Shown piece after piece: positions 24,441 through 35,848 of a DNA stretch of 64,000 nucleotides. The notes beneath the pieces were generated by a model. It saw nothing but the letters and a program-made list of their open reading frames with translations. It ran no database searches and had not been told where the DNA came from. Source of the DNA: Phytoseiulus persimilis (Eukaryota; Arthropoda; Arachnida; Mesostigmata; Phytoseiidae); NCBI GenBank assembly GCA_037576195.1, contig CM075101.1:35216001-35280000 (forward strand), read 5' to 3'. Position numbers and translations under genes: made by a program. The stretch's first letter is position 1. Each line of letters starts with the position of its first letter.

Positions 24441-25632
24441 GTAGCTAGCGTACAGTAGTCCCGAAGATCGCTGGGCTCGAGTGTCCTGGGAGTAATACTA
24501 AGCTGAGTAGCCGAAGGGAGAGGAGATTCTTAGTGAGTGCAAGCCCCACACTGGCTGGTGCGTGTGACGGGCATTTCTCTCTCCTCTATGGACATCGAGA
24601 AAAAATCACCTTCCCCAGGGAGAAGTTTCCTGATTGCCCCGATCACCCTCCATTTTTTTTATGTTCCACTAAAAACCTCTATGACGAAAAAATCTCTGAA
24701 GAATTGAAGTGATCAGAGGATTGCTTTGCGAGAACGAAAAAATAAAGAGAATCCCGTGATGACCTCATATGATGGGCTTCCGGAATCCTTCGGGGCCCAG
24801 AACCGACTCTTATTCGGCTGTGCCCTCTCATCAAGGCAAAGTCGAAAACTGAGCGGCTCTCCAAGCTTTTTTTTGTCATAATTAGATGATAGATCAAATC
24901 ATACCGCTGCCCTACACCGAAGTCGGATGACTGTCGGAAGACGATTGCCTCCGACGTTTCATCGAGCTCTCCAATACTGTCTCAAGGCAGGCGGACTGAG
25001 GAAACCCTGAGCCATTCTCGAAACCACCCCAAGCATTTCATAACGCAAAACACTGACAATGGGAAATCCCAGTTGAGAAAAGTCGAACTCCCGTGGCATA
25101 CATTAATGAGGCCAACATCGAATTCCAACGAGAGCTGTTTTCAAGCTAGAGAAAGCTATGCTGTCGCTTAAAGAGCAAGTAATGATTCGCTGGAGGGCGA
25201 AGTTACGAAAAATACCGAGATTAAAGCAAGTGCCTGTGCCGCGAGCATCATGATTCACTGATTGACAATCCTCACATCTTACCATCTTGGATGCGGCTTC
25301 AGCGCCGTCAATCATTCGAGCGATAAGATATGGAACCGCTTTGAAATCACCGAGGGTGAAAGCTTACGTTTCAATCTTGAAGCATTAATCTCGGGAGTGA
25401 AAAAATTCTGGGATTGTCACAGAGATTATTCCTCACTGAGGTTGAAACTCCGACAGCTGCTCGATGTGGGCCTCGCGGAACGTCTCGGGGCGAAAGTGGG
25501 GGACGCCAGAATGCAGCTGAGGTTCATGGGTTTGAGGAGTGGATCGTTTCAGTGATGAGGCTCACGAACCTGCCTCAATACAGGCGATGCAAGGAGCATT
25601 GGCTACCGTTTTCGGACGCTATTTCACCAAAC
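24441..25632. other. Intergenic / unresolved
   Basis: May begin with LINE 3' tail. Short frames at 25262-25555 and 25414-25770 (+) have no recognised similarity. A minus-strand AATAAA at 25638-25633 serves the gene to the right. Confidence 0.3.
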
Positions 25633-25849
25633 TTTATTGCAGGGACAGAACTTGACCACAGCACTATCACTAAACGGGACCTCAGGACTTTACAAGTGAC
25701 TCTTGAACTTCACGACGCGGGCGCTATACCTATCCATATATTAATGATCATAGGACAATCTCCGAGCTAGCAGAGGATGGCTGATGATGTTCTTCGTGAG
25801 CCGAGGATATCTCAGGTGAACATTTTCGGCAGGGGCTTTCCGATGGGAA

Positions 25850-26520
25850 TCATTGTTTTTTTGCGAATCCTTTGTAGAATTGATCGAACCCCTTGAGCAG
25901 CTTCATCATAGTTTCGTCGTGAACATCACGCCTACGACGTCCAGCGACGGTCGCCGTTGTGACCGCTTGGTTCAGCGGGAAGCCGATGGGTGCCGCGAAT
26001 TGAGTGAGAGAGGCCATGAGAACGCCTGTAATGTAACGTTTCGAATTGAAGCTCCCGCTCATCTGGCCGTTATCTCCGGGGGAGTTCGAATTTACACAGC
26101 GATGCTTCCATCCGAGGGCGAGTGGAGAATCGACAACGGAATTGCTCATTGCGATCAGCGAGTGCACGGCGATTTCTGCATGTCTCGTCCGAATCGGCCT
26201 ATCTTACCAAAAATCGGAAGGAATATCACTGCAAATCCGATGATAGCGAGGATGGGAAGGAATTCACCACCGAAACCGCGATCGAAGAGATCGTGTCCTC
26301 CACCGTAACCACCATATCCGCCATAGAAACTGCGAGGCTGAGGCGCACTGCCGGCAGCTCTCGGAGACTTGGGCGGCGGAGGAGCTAACGGAACGGCCTT
26401 GCCGGTGGATTTGACAGAGGGATCTGCCGCCAACGCCGGTGAAAGGTTGATAGAGAGACACCAGAACACCAACAGGAGGGAAAGGCCCATGTTCCTAACC
26501 AGAGATTTCGTTGAAACCAT
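25850..26520 (-). CDS. Secreted/membrane Gly-Tyr-rich protein
   Basis: Exons 26520-26208 and 26025-25850 join in phase (GTAAGA donor, TTACAG acceptor) to give 162 residues. Residues about 10-31 form a signal peptide ending near ALAA. A Pro/Ala-rich spacer follows, then a GGYGGYGG motif, then a hydrophobic stretch of about 30 residues built across the splice junction (LAIIGFAVIFLPIF joined to GVLMAS). The C-terminal third contains a GRRRR basic site that could be a proprotein cleavage site, and a charged amphipathic tail. The TATA promoter, 5'UTR intron and Gly-Tyr repeats suggest an abundant cuticle- or gland-type product, but I do not recognise the family. The start is the ATG at 26520, directly after an acceptor. 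AATAAA on the minus strand at 25638-25633. Confidence 0.75.
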
Positions 26521-26700
26521 CTGTAACAAACTTTTTCAACCTTAATCTCCGAACTGACTCGAAAGCTCCCTGATGGGCTAACTCGGAGGAACGTGAAAGT
26601 TCAGGGAGTTGGATCACTCACGTTTGCTTCAAGGACACGACACAACACAACACTACACCACCACGTATACTTCGGAAGCGTCTCAGGCGCTGCTTATATG
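26521..26700 (-). promoter_or_regulatory. TATA promoter and spliced 5' leader of the Gly-Tyr-rich gene
   Basis: On the minus strand a TATAAG box lies at 26698-26693. A leader exon follows, ending at 26622 with a GTGAGT donor, and the leader intron ends with TTACAG directly before the ATG at 26520. Confidence 0.6.
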
Positions 26701-27463
26701 GGGACTTTCGCTGTTGCCGGACCTTGTTCTCTCCACCTCTGAACAGGATCTGCTTTCATCTCCGTAGGGTGGACTACCAAAACGCTCATAATCTTTCAGT
26801 GGCTTCACTGACTGACCAAGATGGTTACGAAAACCCTATGTTCGCCTGGTCAAGCTTGGTCTCAAGAGCCACCACCCACCCAAGCAAAGGACAACAACGT
26901 TACGACGTGACGGCGTTTGCTTGCTCGCTGAGCGCTATAGCGCGACTCATTCATTGTCATTGGTCCGAGAAGCCCTCAGAGCGCATCTCGCTTAGAAGGT
27001 GCGGATATCTCACCAAAGTGAAGGCGTGGCTGTTCGTCGACAGTTTTCCGTCCAATTTGCACAAACTCACTCCATCCTCTTCAGTTATGCAATGCTTGAC
27101 AACTGGGTGACGCATCTGGTGACATTGGCCTTTCTCATCGAATAACGCAGCCTTTCAGCGGGGATTTCGTCGGAGCTTGATAACGTCATCTGAAATCGAG
27201 CTTACCACTCGCGCCATTCCAACGCATAACTCTGAAATCTTCGGGCTCGGCTGTTTGATGCAAGTGCTCAATGCTCGGCTTCATTCACCCATAGCACGAT
27301 GCTGCGGTCAGCACTAGCTGAGAAAAGCCCGCCGGTGTGGTCACAGTAGGAGACAGACGACAGCTTCGTTCGTCCCGGAGTCTGGGTCATATCTTGGAGC
27401 TGATACTAGGAGTCACTGGTAATTCCATGACACAAGTTTATTGGACTCGTCAGAAGTATTACC

Positions 27464-28655
27464 TCAAACGAGAGAGTGGTTGCGGAGAACATCTTTTATC
27501 CTATAAGGTGTCGGTTTCCCACTGCTGAACCCCACACACGGGGCATTGTACACATCGAAATAAGCCTCTTGCAGCAGAGTCGCTGAATAGTCACTGAGTG
27601 AGGCTCTTTCGAGACATTCATGGAATCGTATGTCACACTCGCAACTTACGACAGAGAATTCGAAAGTCTTGTTCCAGCCATATTTGTCAGTATGACAGGG
27701 AATGCATACGGGACAGAAGTCATGATCACGGCAGCATCGATCTGTTTCGGTATTTCTACCAAGACTGTTATAACTGTCAGCAACGTTCCCAGGTCCACAC
27801 CAGAGAGTTCCTGTGGAGTTCGTAGATGATCGTCAGCAGATCCAGGTCCAAGAGAAGCACTGTGAGCAACGGTCCGAGAAAAACTATACCTGGGAATATC
27901 TTGCGCATTAAGTGAACCGCATTATCGAAGGGAGTGTCTTGTGTTATGTGCGTTTCGAGTTTACCACAAGTAATCACCCACTTCATCATCTTCTCGTTCG
28001 CCACGGGAGTCAGGCTGTCGAACAGCTCGATGAGTCTAATCTCGTCTTTTGGCAATCTGAAATCCCCAGATGACAAGAGGGATTCACTCAAGAGAAAGCC
28101 CATTTTCCCAACTAGCCCTCAGTAATTCTTCGAATGAGGTTCTGCTGTCTCTCATGAATCAGTTGCCCATCCTGCCACACTTGGCTTTGATTGACCCTTG
28201 CAGAATTTCAGCTATCAGGAAATTTCAGGATTCATGGACAGAAACTTTCGACTGCATCAGAAGCAAACGAGCGCTTCTCGATCCCTGTCACGGCGCTTCG
28301 AATCAGGTTCCAGAGGCAATATATATCTTATAATAGACACGTACTTACGAAATAGACGAGAGTCGACAATGGACGGCACGATCACCATGGAAGTTCACTT
28401 CGGCCAAGATATTCTCTGAGCGGAACACCGTCACATTTTTTCCGATGGGTTCGACCTTATTTTTTACGAAAATCTGTAGGGAGTGATCACGACTGACGAC
28501 CCGCCGCGGTGGACTGAGAATATAATTGAGAAGTGAATAGTTCGGGCAGTCTTAGAGTCACTTCATTTAACGATGTTACTCACCTCCCTGCCTCCCTTGC
28601 TGATTGGATTGGACGATGAGGCGGCGACGCCGAACAGCAGCACGAGAACAATCAT
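27464..28655 (-). CDS. Secreted phospholipase A2, group III (bee-venom type)
   Basis: Four exons, 28655-28584, 28473-28349, 28056-27890 and 27810-27464, join in phase to give 236 residues. The enzyme hydrolyses the sn-2 acyl bond of phospholipids using Ca2+. Residues 1-13 are a signal peptide. An N-terminal region of about 100 residues precedes the catalytic domain, which starts at FPGTLWCGPGN (about 120-130). The calcium loop is WCGPGN (125-130), the catalytic His is His151 in CCRDHDFCP, and the paired Asp is Asp181 in SCECDIRF. The C-terminus aligns with the family's end, but the two-Cys loop usually present there is absent. Two extra Cys appear in CPVCIPC. A minus-strand AATAAA is only 22 bases past the stop, confirming the end. 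A 54-base in-phase segment at 28141-28088 could be an optional exon. Whether the product is digestive, salivary or housekeeping cannot be told. Confidence 0.9.
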
Positions 28656-30648
28656 CGCTCACCACGAACTAACCTGATTGAGGATGATACACTTCTTCAC
28701 ATTCCCAATATGAAAAAAATTCCACTGTATACCTTCACGCGCCATGAAGTTTACCCCGTGGGAGTATAGTGGGCTTCTGGAATAGACGTCTCGGGCTCGA
28801 GCTTCGCGATAAATTAGAGACAATGTGCGGATGAGTACCTGGGTTATATACTTGTCCTGTTTCATGGACATAATCCAACAAGGTCCAGCTGCGACGTGGA
28901 ACAGGAGAGGGCCTCGCGGGTACCCAGCGGATACTCACATTTCTGCCAAACATCGTACGCGGGCAAGCTCTACGCAACAGTTCTCTTCAAGTCTTGGTTT
29001 GGAGCAGGTACATGCCGATGATGCATACATCCAACCGATGCCGCGACTATTGTTTAGCATGCAGTCGAAGTGATTCGAGAATTCCAGCAGCGCACAGACA
29101 ATATCCATGTCTGGCTAAAGTCGACCTTAAACAGCTGGTGTACTCTCTCATCGCAGAAGGGCAGGGTCTTTCGCTTGTTTATCCAGGCATTGAGACGACG
29201 CTGTCGCAGATTATCTCCCTTTTTCAGAGCTCACGGTTGCCTTTGCAAGAGCGCAGCTGAGATCGCTGCACTTCGAGAGCCTCAGGAGTTTCTCCACTCA
29301 ACGCACTCCGGCGCTGGGGCACTCAACACATTGAACCATGCCATCCGGAGTCAAAACTGCGAGGCGATCGGAAGGATCTGTAACTCCTGCTCGAACCGGG
29401 GAGATTCAGGGGCACGATTTTCCAGTCTCTATACTGCGTGGCGGCTCTGTCCAAAACCTCGGATTGCGAGATCAATGTGACACAAGTACAAACTTGATCA
29501 TAGAACGTGAAACGTCGGAGCTTGATACCGGGAAATCAGCAGGGTTCTTGGTTTGCCGTTTCCGGAGCTCGTTCAGCGCTTGACTTTCACAGAATCAATT
29601 CCCACTCCGGAAACCATCTGTTGACAATTATTACCGCCCTGTTGTTTCGCATTTGCTTCAACCCAAATTCAATGCCATCTCTCGGAACCTCCTCGATCCG
29701 GATGCCCTTAATAAAAACTCCTGATGTGATGAGCTATTTCGAGCTGTAAGAATGAGTTTGGAATAGATCCGGGGTCTACAAGAGCATTAAAAAACAGAAG
29801 CAAGGTTGTTATCGTAAATTTCCAATGCTCCCTTCGAAGTGTGCGAAAGCTTCTGGGCGGCCTAAAGTTCTGTCACGCGCGCACTAGGGCTCTCGAACAG
29901 ACTTGAAAGTCCCCTGCCAATCAACACGGATACGATCCTGGCGTTCAGAGCTGTCTCGGAACGAGAGCTCGGCAGCCTTCGCTTCTCCCTTCCCACGAAA
30001 AGCAGCCCGAATGGCTCAGACGTGTTGAGACTTGAGCTCTCCGAGGAAGGTAGTTGATTCAAGCAGCCGCGATCTGCCAAGGTTCGGTCCTCAATGTTCT
30101 TCGAAGCATCCATGACCCCGCTAGAGTTGAGTTGACAGAAGCACCACATGTGATTTGTGCCAACGCTGGACCTCGGTGTCGACAGGTTCCAAATCCAATT
30201 GACGGAATTCCGTTTCATGCCTGAGTCCAGTTGACGCTGGGATTCTGTTGGGCGAGATCTTCCCCCAAAACCATTGTCGTTCAGGCTTTCATGAATGTGA
30301 TCATTAGACAAATCGACGCTTGTTTGTGTCAATCTGCAGCAGGGGTCCCTCATACGAGTCATGGATCGCGATACGAGCTTCGAGCTCAAAAAAGATCGGC
30401 GAAACGCATCCCTCCAGGGCGGGAAGCGCGTTCCTACTGCGCTCACGTAGACATTATTGACACAAGTACTCTCATGCGTGATCAATCATCATGGACACAC
30501 GTTATTGTTATGTTTTGATCGGATTGGTATTCCCGTATTCCCGAGAACCTGATCCAAGTTTGAACCCAATGGGCCGCTCTCGACGCCGCCCTCTGCGCCA
30601 CAAAGCAGCCCGCTGATCACATGATCTCTCTACCCTCCTCCTGAGCGA
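28656..30648. other. Unresolved intergenic stretch
   Basis: Holds the PLA2 promoter at its left. A + strand frame at 29090-29260 and a 207-codon minus frame at 30485-29862 (no ATG at its start, no family similarity) are the longest open stretches. Neither could be turned into a gene model. Confidence 0.3.
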
Positions 30649-30720
30649 AGCAGAGTGGCGCAGTGGAAGCGTGCTGGGCCCATAACCCAGAGGTCCGTGG
30701 ATCGAAACCACGCTCTGCTA
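30649..30720 (+). tRNA. tRNA-iMet: Initiator tRNA-Met (CAT)
   Basis: A 72-base cloverleaf. The acceptor stem AGCAGAG pairs with CTCTGCT, with discriminator A. Anticodon CAT sits in a loop closed by CTGGG/CCCAG. The T-loop reads ATCGAAA in place of TTCGAAA, which together with A1:U72 is the hallmark of the eukaryotic cytoplasmic initiator. No intron. Internal A box (TGGCGCAGTGG) and B box (GGATCGAAACC) are present. Confidence 0.97.
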
Positions 30721-30725
30721 ACTCA

Positions 30726-30746
30726 TTTTGGATTTGGTTTTTTTTT
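30726..30746 (+). terminator. RNA polymerase III terminator of tRNA-iMet
   Basis: A TTTT run at 30726-30729, five bases after the tRNA, backed by nine T at 30738-30746. Confidence 0.85.
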
Positions 30747-31356
30747 CCTCCTCCAGTGTCTGTCAGTTCCGTGAATCAGGTTTTCGAAACATTTTCAATT
30801 CGTTCTCCATCGAAATCTTTTTGGTGAACCGTTATGAGCATCAACCACGGGATTCCCCAGCCGCTCGCTCTCGAGTCTCTGAAGGGCCAAACATGAGGAC
30901 GAAAGGACATCTAAACACGTCGTTATGGTTTATTCAAAATATGCATTCCGCCACGAATCAATGATTTGATCAACACATAATTCGCCGCATCGTATATACA
31001 TTTCCGGACGGAGATTGACAGCAACTTCTTAAAATACAGTTTTTACAACAAACTTGATTCTCTTCATCAAAGCTCGCGATCGAATTGTCGTCGGCCGCAT
31101 TTCATTACGATTCGCTCTGCCGTGTGACAATGCGATAGCATACTAACTTCCTTGTTAAATAAACTATAACATGTCAAGGTATTGTGGAGGATGGCCCACC
31201 GTTTTCGCGGGTCGGAGTCTTGAATATAATTTGGACGCCCCGTTGAAGAGGAATCAACATCATGAAAAGGATAATAAACTTTCTTAAATGTAAAGCATAT
31301 CTCACTCAAATATCACTTGCTCGTTTTCGTGCAACCCCGCCCACCCAACGATTCGG
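30747..31356. other. Intergenic; 3' side of GPR155 gene
   Basis: AT-rich stretch, no gene. Contains the 3'UTR of the minus-strand gene to the right. Confidence 0.4.
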
Positions 31357-33978
31357 TCAAACGTTGAAGTCGATTCTATCGGGCTGGACTGCACACGAAG
31401 GGTAGGCCAGGAACTGATAAAGGTGTACATCGTCCTCGAAGTGCTTCGTTTTGGAGATGTGTCCAATGGTTCGACCCTCGAGGAGACTGCGGCCATAGGT
31501 TACGGCCTCGTCCCGCGAGCGCGACAGCCCCACCAGACACAGCCAATCGCACATTTGCTGCCCGGAGAACCGGACGTTCTCAATATCGATTCCGGGCCAA
31601 ACATCGTTCGCGAAAATCTCCAAGTGATACACCCGAAACTGTTCACAGAGCTGTTTGACCTCCGGTGATAGCTCACAAAACGCGGGAATGCTGACCTCGC
31701 TCTTGAAGAAGAAGTCTCGAATCGCATGATATGGGAAAAGTAGCCAAGTAGCGTCGGCGCCGAAGACAATGAACGTCAGCAAACCCTGTCCATAGTTCAG
31801 AATGATATCGAGAAATTCGAGCTCGAGGAGAATGCCTGTAGGCTTCTCTGTGAGCAATTGCCAGAGCGAGACTGCTATGCCAAACATCATGGAGAACAGG
31901 AGCATGAGGAGTAAACAGACGTGTCTGAAATTCTGATGAAGATCGACGTCGGGTTCGGTGACTTCTTCGCCGGGATGAACTTGTTCCAGGTACTGTTTCA
32001 CCGATGAGATGCAAGTCTTCCTTTCCGCAGGTGTACAGTGGTGGGACGGCCCACACATCGTCGGATCACTGCTCACCACCGAGCCGCTTGAAGCCACGAC
32101 TTCTTTCTTCTCACTGAGCTTTCGCACCCTCGGCACTTTCCGCCTGACTGAATTCGACAGCCCGAAATCTTCGAGATCTGGCACGGCGCTGGCCGCTCCA
32201 GGCTGGTTGCCGCTGTAGCAGGAGCAATCAGCGCACGAAGTCGTAGGGGCCGTCGAGGTTGCCGCGGGCGGTGTGAACGTCGGCGTGGTTACTTCCAAAG
32301 ACGAGCTGCTAACAATGTTCCGCGAGGCTGGATTTCCGTCGTCTGTGACGAACAACGGCTCGTACTCTTCACGCGACCGGAACCTCTGCTGGCGAACCAG
32401 GCCATACGTGGTCACTGCGAAGGAGATGATGAGGAATATGAGCGCGACCCCCGCCTGGATTCGGCCGAGGTGGAAGTTCGGATCGTTCATGAGGGTTTGG
32501 TGGCTCCCGAAAGGTATGCCAGCCAACAATATGAGCGTTGCCATGACTGACGCTGCGAATCCGCCGAAGATGAGAGTACTGCGGATTTTAAGCACAAAAC
32601 AAAGACTCCTCTCGTGGCATAGCATCAGTACGGTCGCTATCATCGCGGTCCAAATCCTTGACGCGAAAATACCAGCGAGGGAGACCGATGTGTGCATGTA
32701 GAAGAACACGCTGCCATCTCTCTGGGCCCAGAAGAGCATTATGCCGCCGATGCAGGTAACGGTTTGTGCCAGGACCAACCACATCGCTGTGGAGTGAGTC
32801 ACCCGTCTCCTTTTGGGGAACAAAACGAACAGCGTCCACAAGCAGAACGGTAACGCGATGAGACTTGTGTACGAGATGGCCGAAGTCATTGTCTGTTGGT
32901 AACACTCGGTCGATTCACTGATTCTGCTCATGGTAGCGGTGATGAAAATCAGCGGGGCCGACACAAAAGTTCCGGCAACGACTCCTGCTGATACTGCTTC
33001 TCCTGGCAAACAGAACTGGGCGGCGAAGATCGCCACGGTCGGGGCTGGAGGGAGCATTCCGTAGAGGAAACCGAAGTCGGTGTATGCTGGGTCGGGGATC
33101 CCCATTTGAGAGAGGATTTCACGGATGAAGATTGGAGCTGCGAGGACTTTTACCAGAACGATAAGGGTTGTCGTCAACATGGTGTATTTGCACATGCTGC
33201 TGAACCCGCCAACCATGTTCTGCCCCAGGAGGAAGAGGGCGCTGGCGGAGAATGCGGCACCCAGAGGTTCCGTGGTCAGTTCGAGCAACTGCGGCAGTCG
33301 CTGCTTGAAAGCGAAGTTGGCCGCGATCCCGGCTGCGGTCATGACCATTATGGGGTTCCTGAGTATTCCCAGGATAGTTCTTCCGTAATGGGACCTCGCA
33401 TTGTTTCTGCATTGCGCTGGTCTTGGCCCGTTCGACAGACGGCCGTATTCCATGAGGACGAAGCCGATGGGGTTGATGATGATCAGTTGGATCGGAGCGA
33501 TGAGATACAGGTAATGCGAGAACTCTGGGTGGTCTTTCTCGTAGAGATAGCTGACCAGAGGGTAACCGAGCGCGAAATCGTTTGACATGCTGCAGAATAT
33601 GCCGAACAGTCCCGCGAAGGCGACGCGGTTTTTTCGTTTGAGGAGCCATGTCAGAACAGCGGCTGAAGCGAATATGACGAGTTTGCCGATCAGGATTGAA
33701 GCCAGGAATTTATAGTTGACCGTGTAGAAATCGATTGTGGCCAACGATCGGAACACGAGAGCTGGCAGGAAGAAATATGAGACCACCAACTGCAATCCTT
33801 TCGTATCAGATTGGGGGACGAGCCTCGTTCGGCCCGAGACGTAGCCCAACGAGACAATGACAAAACATTGCACCAGAACAGGCAGCAGTTTCTCGTAGAT
33901 TTGCGTGAAGGTTCCCACAGTCGTCAACTCTCCGAGCGAACTCGAGGCGGAAGCTGGCGTAGAGATGTTCATGATCAT
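31357..33978 (-). CDS. GPR155: GPR155/LYCHOS-like lysosomal cholesterol sensor
   Basis: A single 873-residue open frame, almost exactly the length of GPR155 (about 870). In vertebrates this lysosomal membrane protein senses cholesterol and promotes mTORC1 signalling. The N-terminal half is the ten-helix PIN-like transporter domain, with conserved blocks such as GYPLVSYLYEKDHPE (about 133-147) and FAAQFCLPGEAVSAG. The middle part is a seven-helix GPCR-like module, interrupted by a Ser/Thr/Pro-rich loop. The C-terminus (about 770-860) is a DEP domain (FSGQQMCDWLCLVGLSRSRDEA). The ATG follows a perfect acceptor (CCCTTACAG), so the leader is probably spliced although the coding region has no intron. 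All domains are intact, so I regard it as functional. Confidence 0.95.
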   Translation of the reverse strand: MIMNISTPASASSSLGELTTVGTFTQIYEKLLPVLVQCFVIVSLGYVSGRTRLVPQSDTKGLQLVVSYFFLPALVFRSLATIDFYTVNYKFLASILIGKLVIFASAAVLTWLLKRKNRVAFAGLFGIFCSMSNDFALGYPLVSYLYEKDHPEFSHYLYLIAPIQLIIINPIGFVLMEYGRLSNGPRPAQCRNNARSHYGRTILGILRNPIMVMTAAGIAANFAFKQRLPQLLELTTEPLGAAFSASALFLLGQNMVGGFSSMCKYTMLTTTLIVLVKVLAAPIFIREILSQMGIPDPAYTDFGFLYGMLPPAPTVAIFAAQFCLPGEAVSAGVVAGTFVSAPLIFITATMSRISESTECYQQTMTSAISYTSLIALPFCLWTLFVLFPKRRRVTHSTAMWLVLAQTVTCIGGIMLFWAQRDGSVFFYMHTSVSLAGIFASRIWTAMIATVLMLCHERSLCFVLKIRSTLIFGGFAASVMATLILLAGIPFGSHQTLMNDPNFHLGRIQAGVALIFLIISFAVTTYGLVRQQRFRSREEYEPLFVTDDGNPASRNIVSSSSLEVTTPTFTPPAATSTAPTTSCADCSCYSGNQPGAASAVPDLEDFGLSNSVRRKVPRVRKLSEKKEVVASSGSVVSSDPTMCGPSHHCTPAERKTCISSVKQYLEQVHPGEEVTEPDVDLHQNFRHVCLLLMLLFSMMFGIAVSLWQLLTEKPTGILLELEFLDIILNYGQGLLTFIVFGADATWLLFPYHAIRDFFFKSEVSIPAFCELSPEVKQLCEQFRVYHLEIFANDVWPGIDIENVRFSGQQMCDWLCLVGLSRSRDEAVTYGRSLLEGRTIGHISKTKHFEDDVHLYQFLAYPSCAVQPDRIDFNV

Positions 33979-35672
33979 CTGTAAGGGAAGGGCACGACTT
34001 TTAACTCAGCCCGTTCTTGAAGCGTTAAAGGGTTTTGGGCACGGATTCGAGCACGGTCTGGATGCTCGTTGGCTTCTATAAGCTCCAGTGATATCTCGAA
34101 GTCCGGAAGTAGGTTGCTGCGTACGTAAACCGTACCAAAGCTCTCATCGTTATCACCCAAGGACACACATTTCGAATCGAATGGAGACAGAGCTGTACTG
34201 TAAGCCCTGGCTGACCGACGACCCGGTTTCTCTCAGAATTTCCGACCGACGGAGTCAATGCCATCAAACTTGAAGGCATTTCGTATTTCGCCACATAGAA
34301 ACACGGCGTCTGGATATCTTGATGACACACTTCCTAGAAATCTCCCGATTCCAAACTTTCGTTCCCAACACCAATGGTGGAGTACGCCGAATGTCAAATG
34401 GTAGAACTTGACCGTTCATCGACGATTGCATAATATCTAGAGACAGTCAATGGGTTTCGCTTCCGAGAGGAGCTCCGAGGTTTTCCCTCAGAACCGTTGA
34501 TAAAGACCAAGTCTGACTCATACGATTGACATGAGCACTGTTCTATTCTCGAGAGAGGTTGGTGAGAGAAGATGCTCCTGATTTTTCTGAATTATAGCTT
34601 CATTCGACGAACGGGACTGACCTTTCTCGGAGGAACGGTCCTGTTGCGAGCTAGCTTCACATGTTGGACGAACTCAGAACGAGACCCAACATATTCCGAG
34701 AGCTTCACGAATTCACGGCTCTAGGAGCTCACGTTCCGGAGGGAGACACCTTGCGACTCTCGGGGTCGCTAAACGACGGAACGTTCTGCTGCGTTTTCCG
34801 AGAAGTCGCGCCGCCAGCCTCCCACTGACAGCAGCAAGGGCTCTATTCAAACGAACGGATGCTGGTCGGAACTATTCTTTCTCTAGAGCCGAATGCCTCC
34901 GTGAATTCCTCACAGCTTGGGAAGTACGCGATCGCTCCGATGGCGCGAGTTCACCTGATGTTGCTCGGATAGCGGACGACGGCCGCTGAGGACCGATGCT
35001 GCCGGATGCGTGAAAATCAGCGTTCCTATTTCGGCGTACGTGACCGGAGCATGTTCGCGGAGTCCTCTCTTCTCCCTTTCCTCTCCATCATCCACTCGTG
35101 CTCCCTCATTCCACTTTGTTCGGAGTGAGACCGAGTTTAATGTATGGACGGTCATCTACGGTAGTCGTACCCTCTAATCTCGACTCAAGCGATCTTTTCG
35201 CTATAAATTCGCAATCCTGCTCCACAATAACGGCACTTCCTGTCATGAGCGCACGAAAAGCTCATAAGAACGGGCAGATACGCTGAGAACGTGCCGGGCA
35301 AAGTTCTCGCAGGTCTAAACCGGACAGCTCAGGGTTCTTTGAAGTCTTCTTGGGATGCTCGGGCCAGTGAATCATCGAGTTACGTGCTTTGCGTTGAACG
35401 TTAATGTCAAACGAATCAGTAGCCTATACCCGTTGAGAAACGCCAATTCCGAAGCCGTCGTTCTCCTCCACGTGGTTTTGTTCTCGTTGGTGTGTCTGGC
35501 TTCACTTAAGCATCAACCTACTCATTACGAGAAGCGAACGCCAAATCTTCGCGCGAAAGAAGAGAATCGATCCTGTAGATAGGGTCCCGTGCTGGATACC
35601 ATGATCAGTTGAAACGCACCCCGGTTTCAGGCTTGGAGTCGCTGTAAACAACCTATACACTGTCGTGCGCAG
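33979..35672. other. Intergenic between GPR155 and MRPL38
   Basis: Holds the GPR155 leader and promoter at left. A minus-strand frame at 34166-33975 is open but unrecognised. Bases 34340-35100 show nothing supported. Confidence 0.35.
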
Positions 35673-35848
35673 TTTATTCGATTAATTGTCCTATTGCGAG
35701 TAAGAAGCTGGCTCTCAATGGTGAATCCGCACTAAGACTAGCAGACGAGACGGAAGCAGAGCATCGAGGTTCACCGATTTATATCAACTAGATACATCAA
35801 CCGTCGCATACCGCCGTTGAAAGTTAACGATCAGCATTTACACATCAG

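Noticed and set aside
26025..26167. Continuous minus frame upstream of exon 2 of the Gly-Tyr-rich gene, read as coding
   Set aside because: The splice GTAAGA...TTACAG joins in phase and builds a sensible hydrophobic segment, whereas reading through gives a charged, non-conserved stretch.
25853..26308. 151-codon + strand frame
   Set aside because: It lies antisense to the Gly-Tyr-rich gene, whose splice sites, signal peptide and promoter fit the minus strand.
27777..28103. 108-codon minus frame taken as a stand-alone protein
   Set aside because: Its middle is PLA2 exon 3, while its ends are intron sequence. The PLA2 junctions rebuild the known FPGTLWCGPGN block.
33106..33649. 159-codon + and 176-codon - frames
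   Set aside because: Both are shadows of GPR155 in other frames; they have no independent start context or motif.
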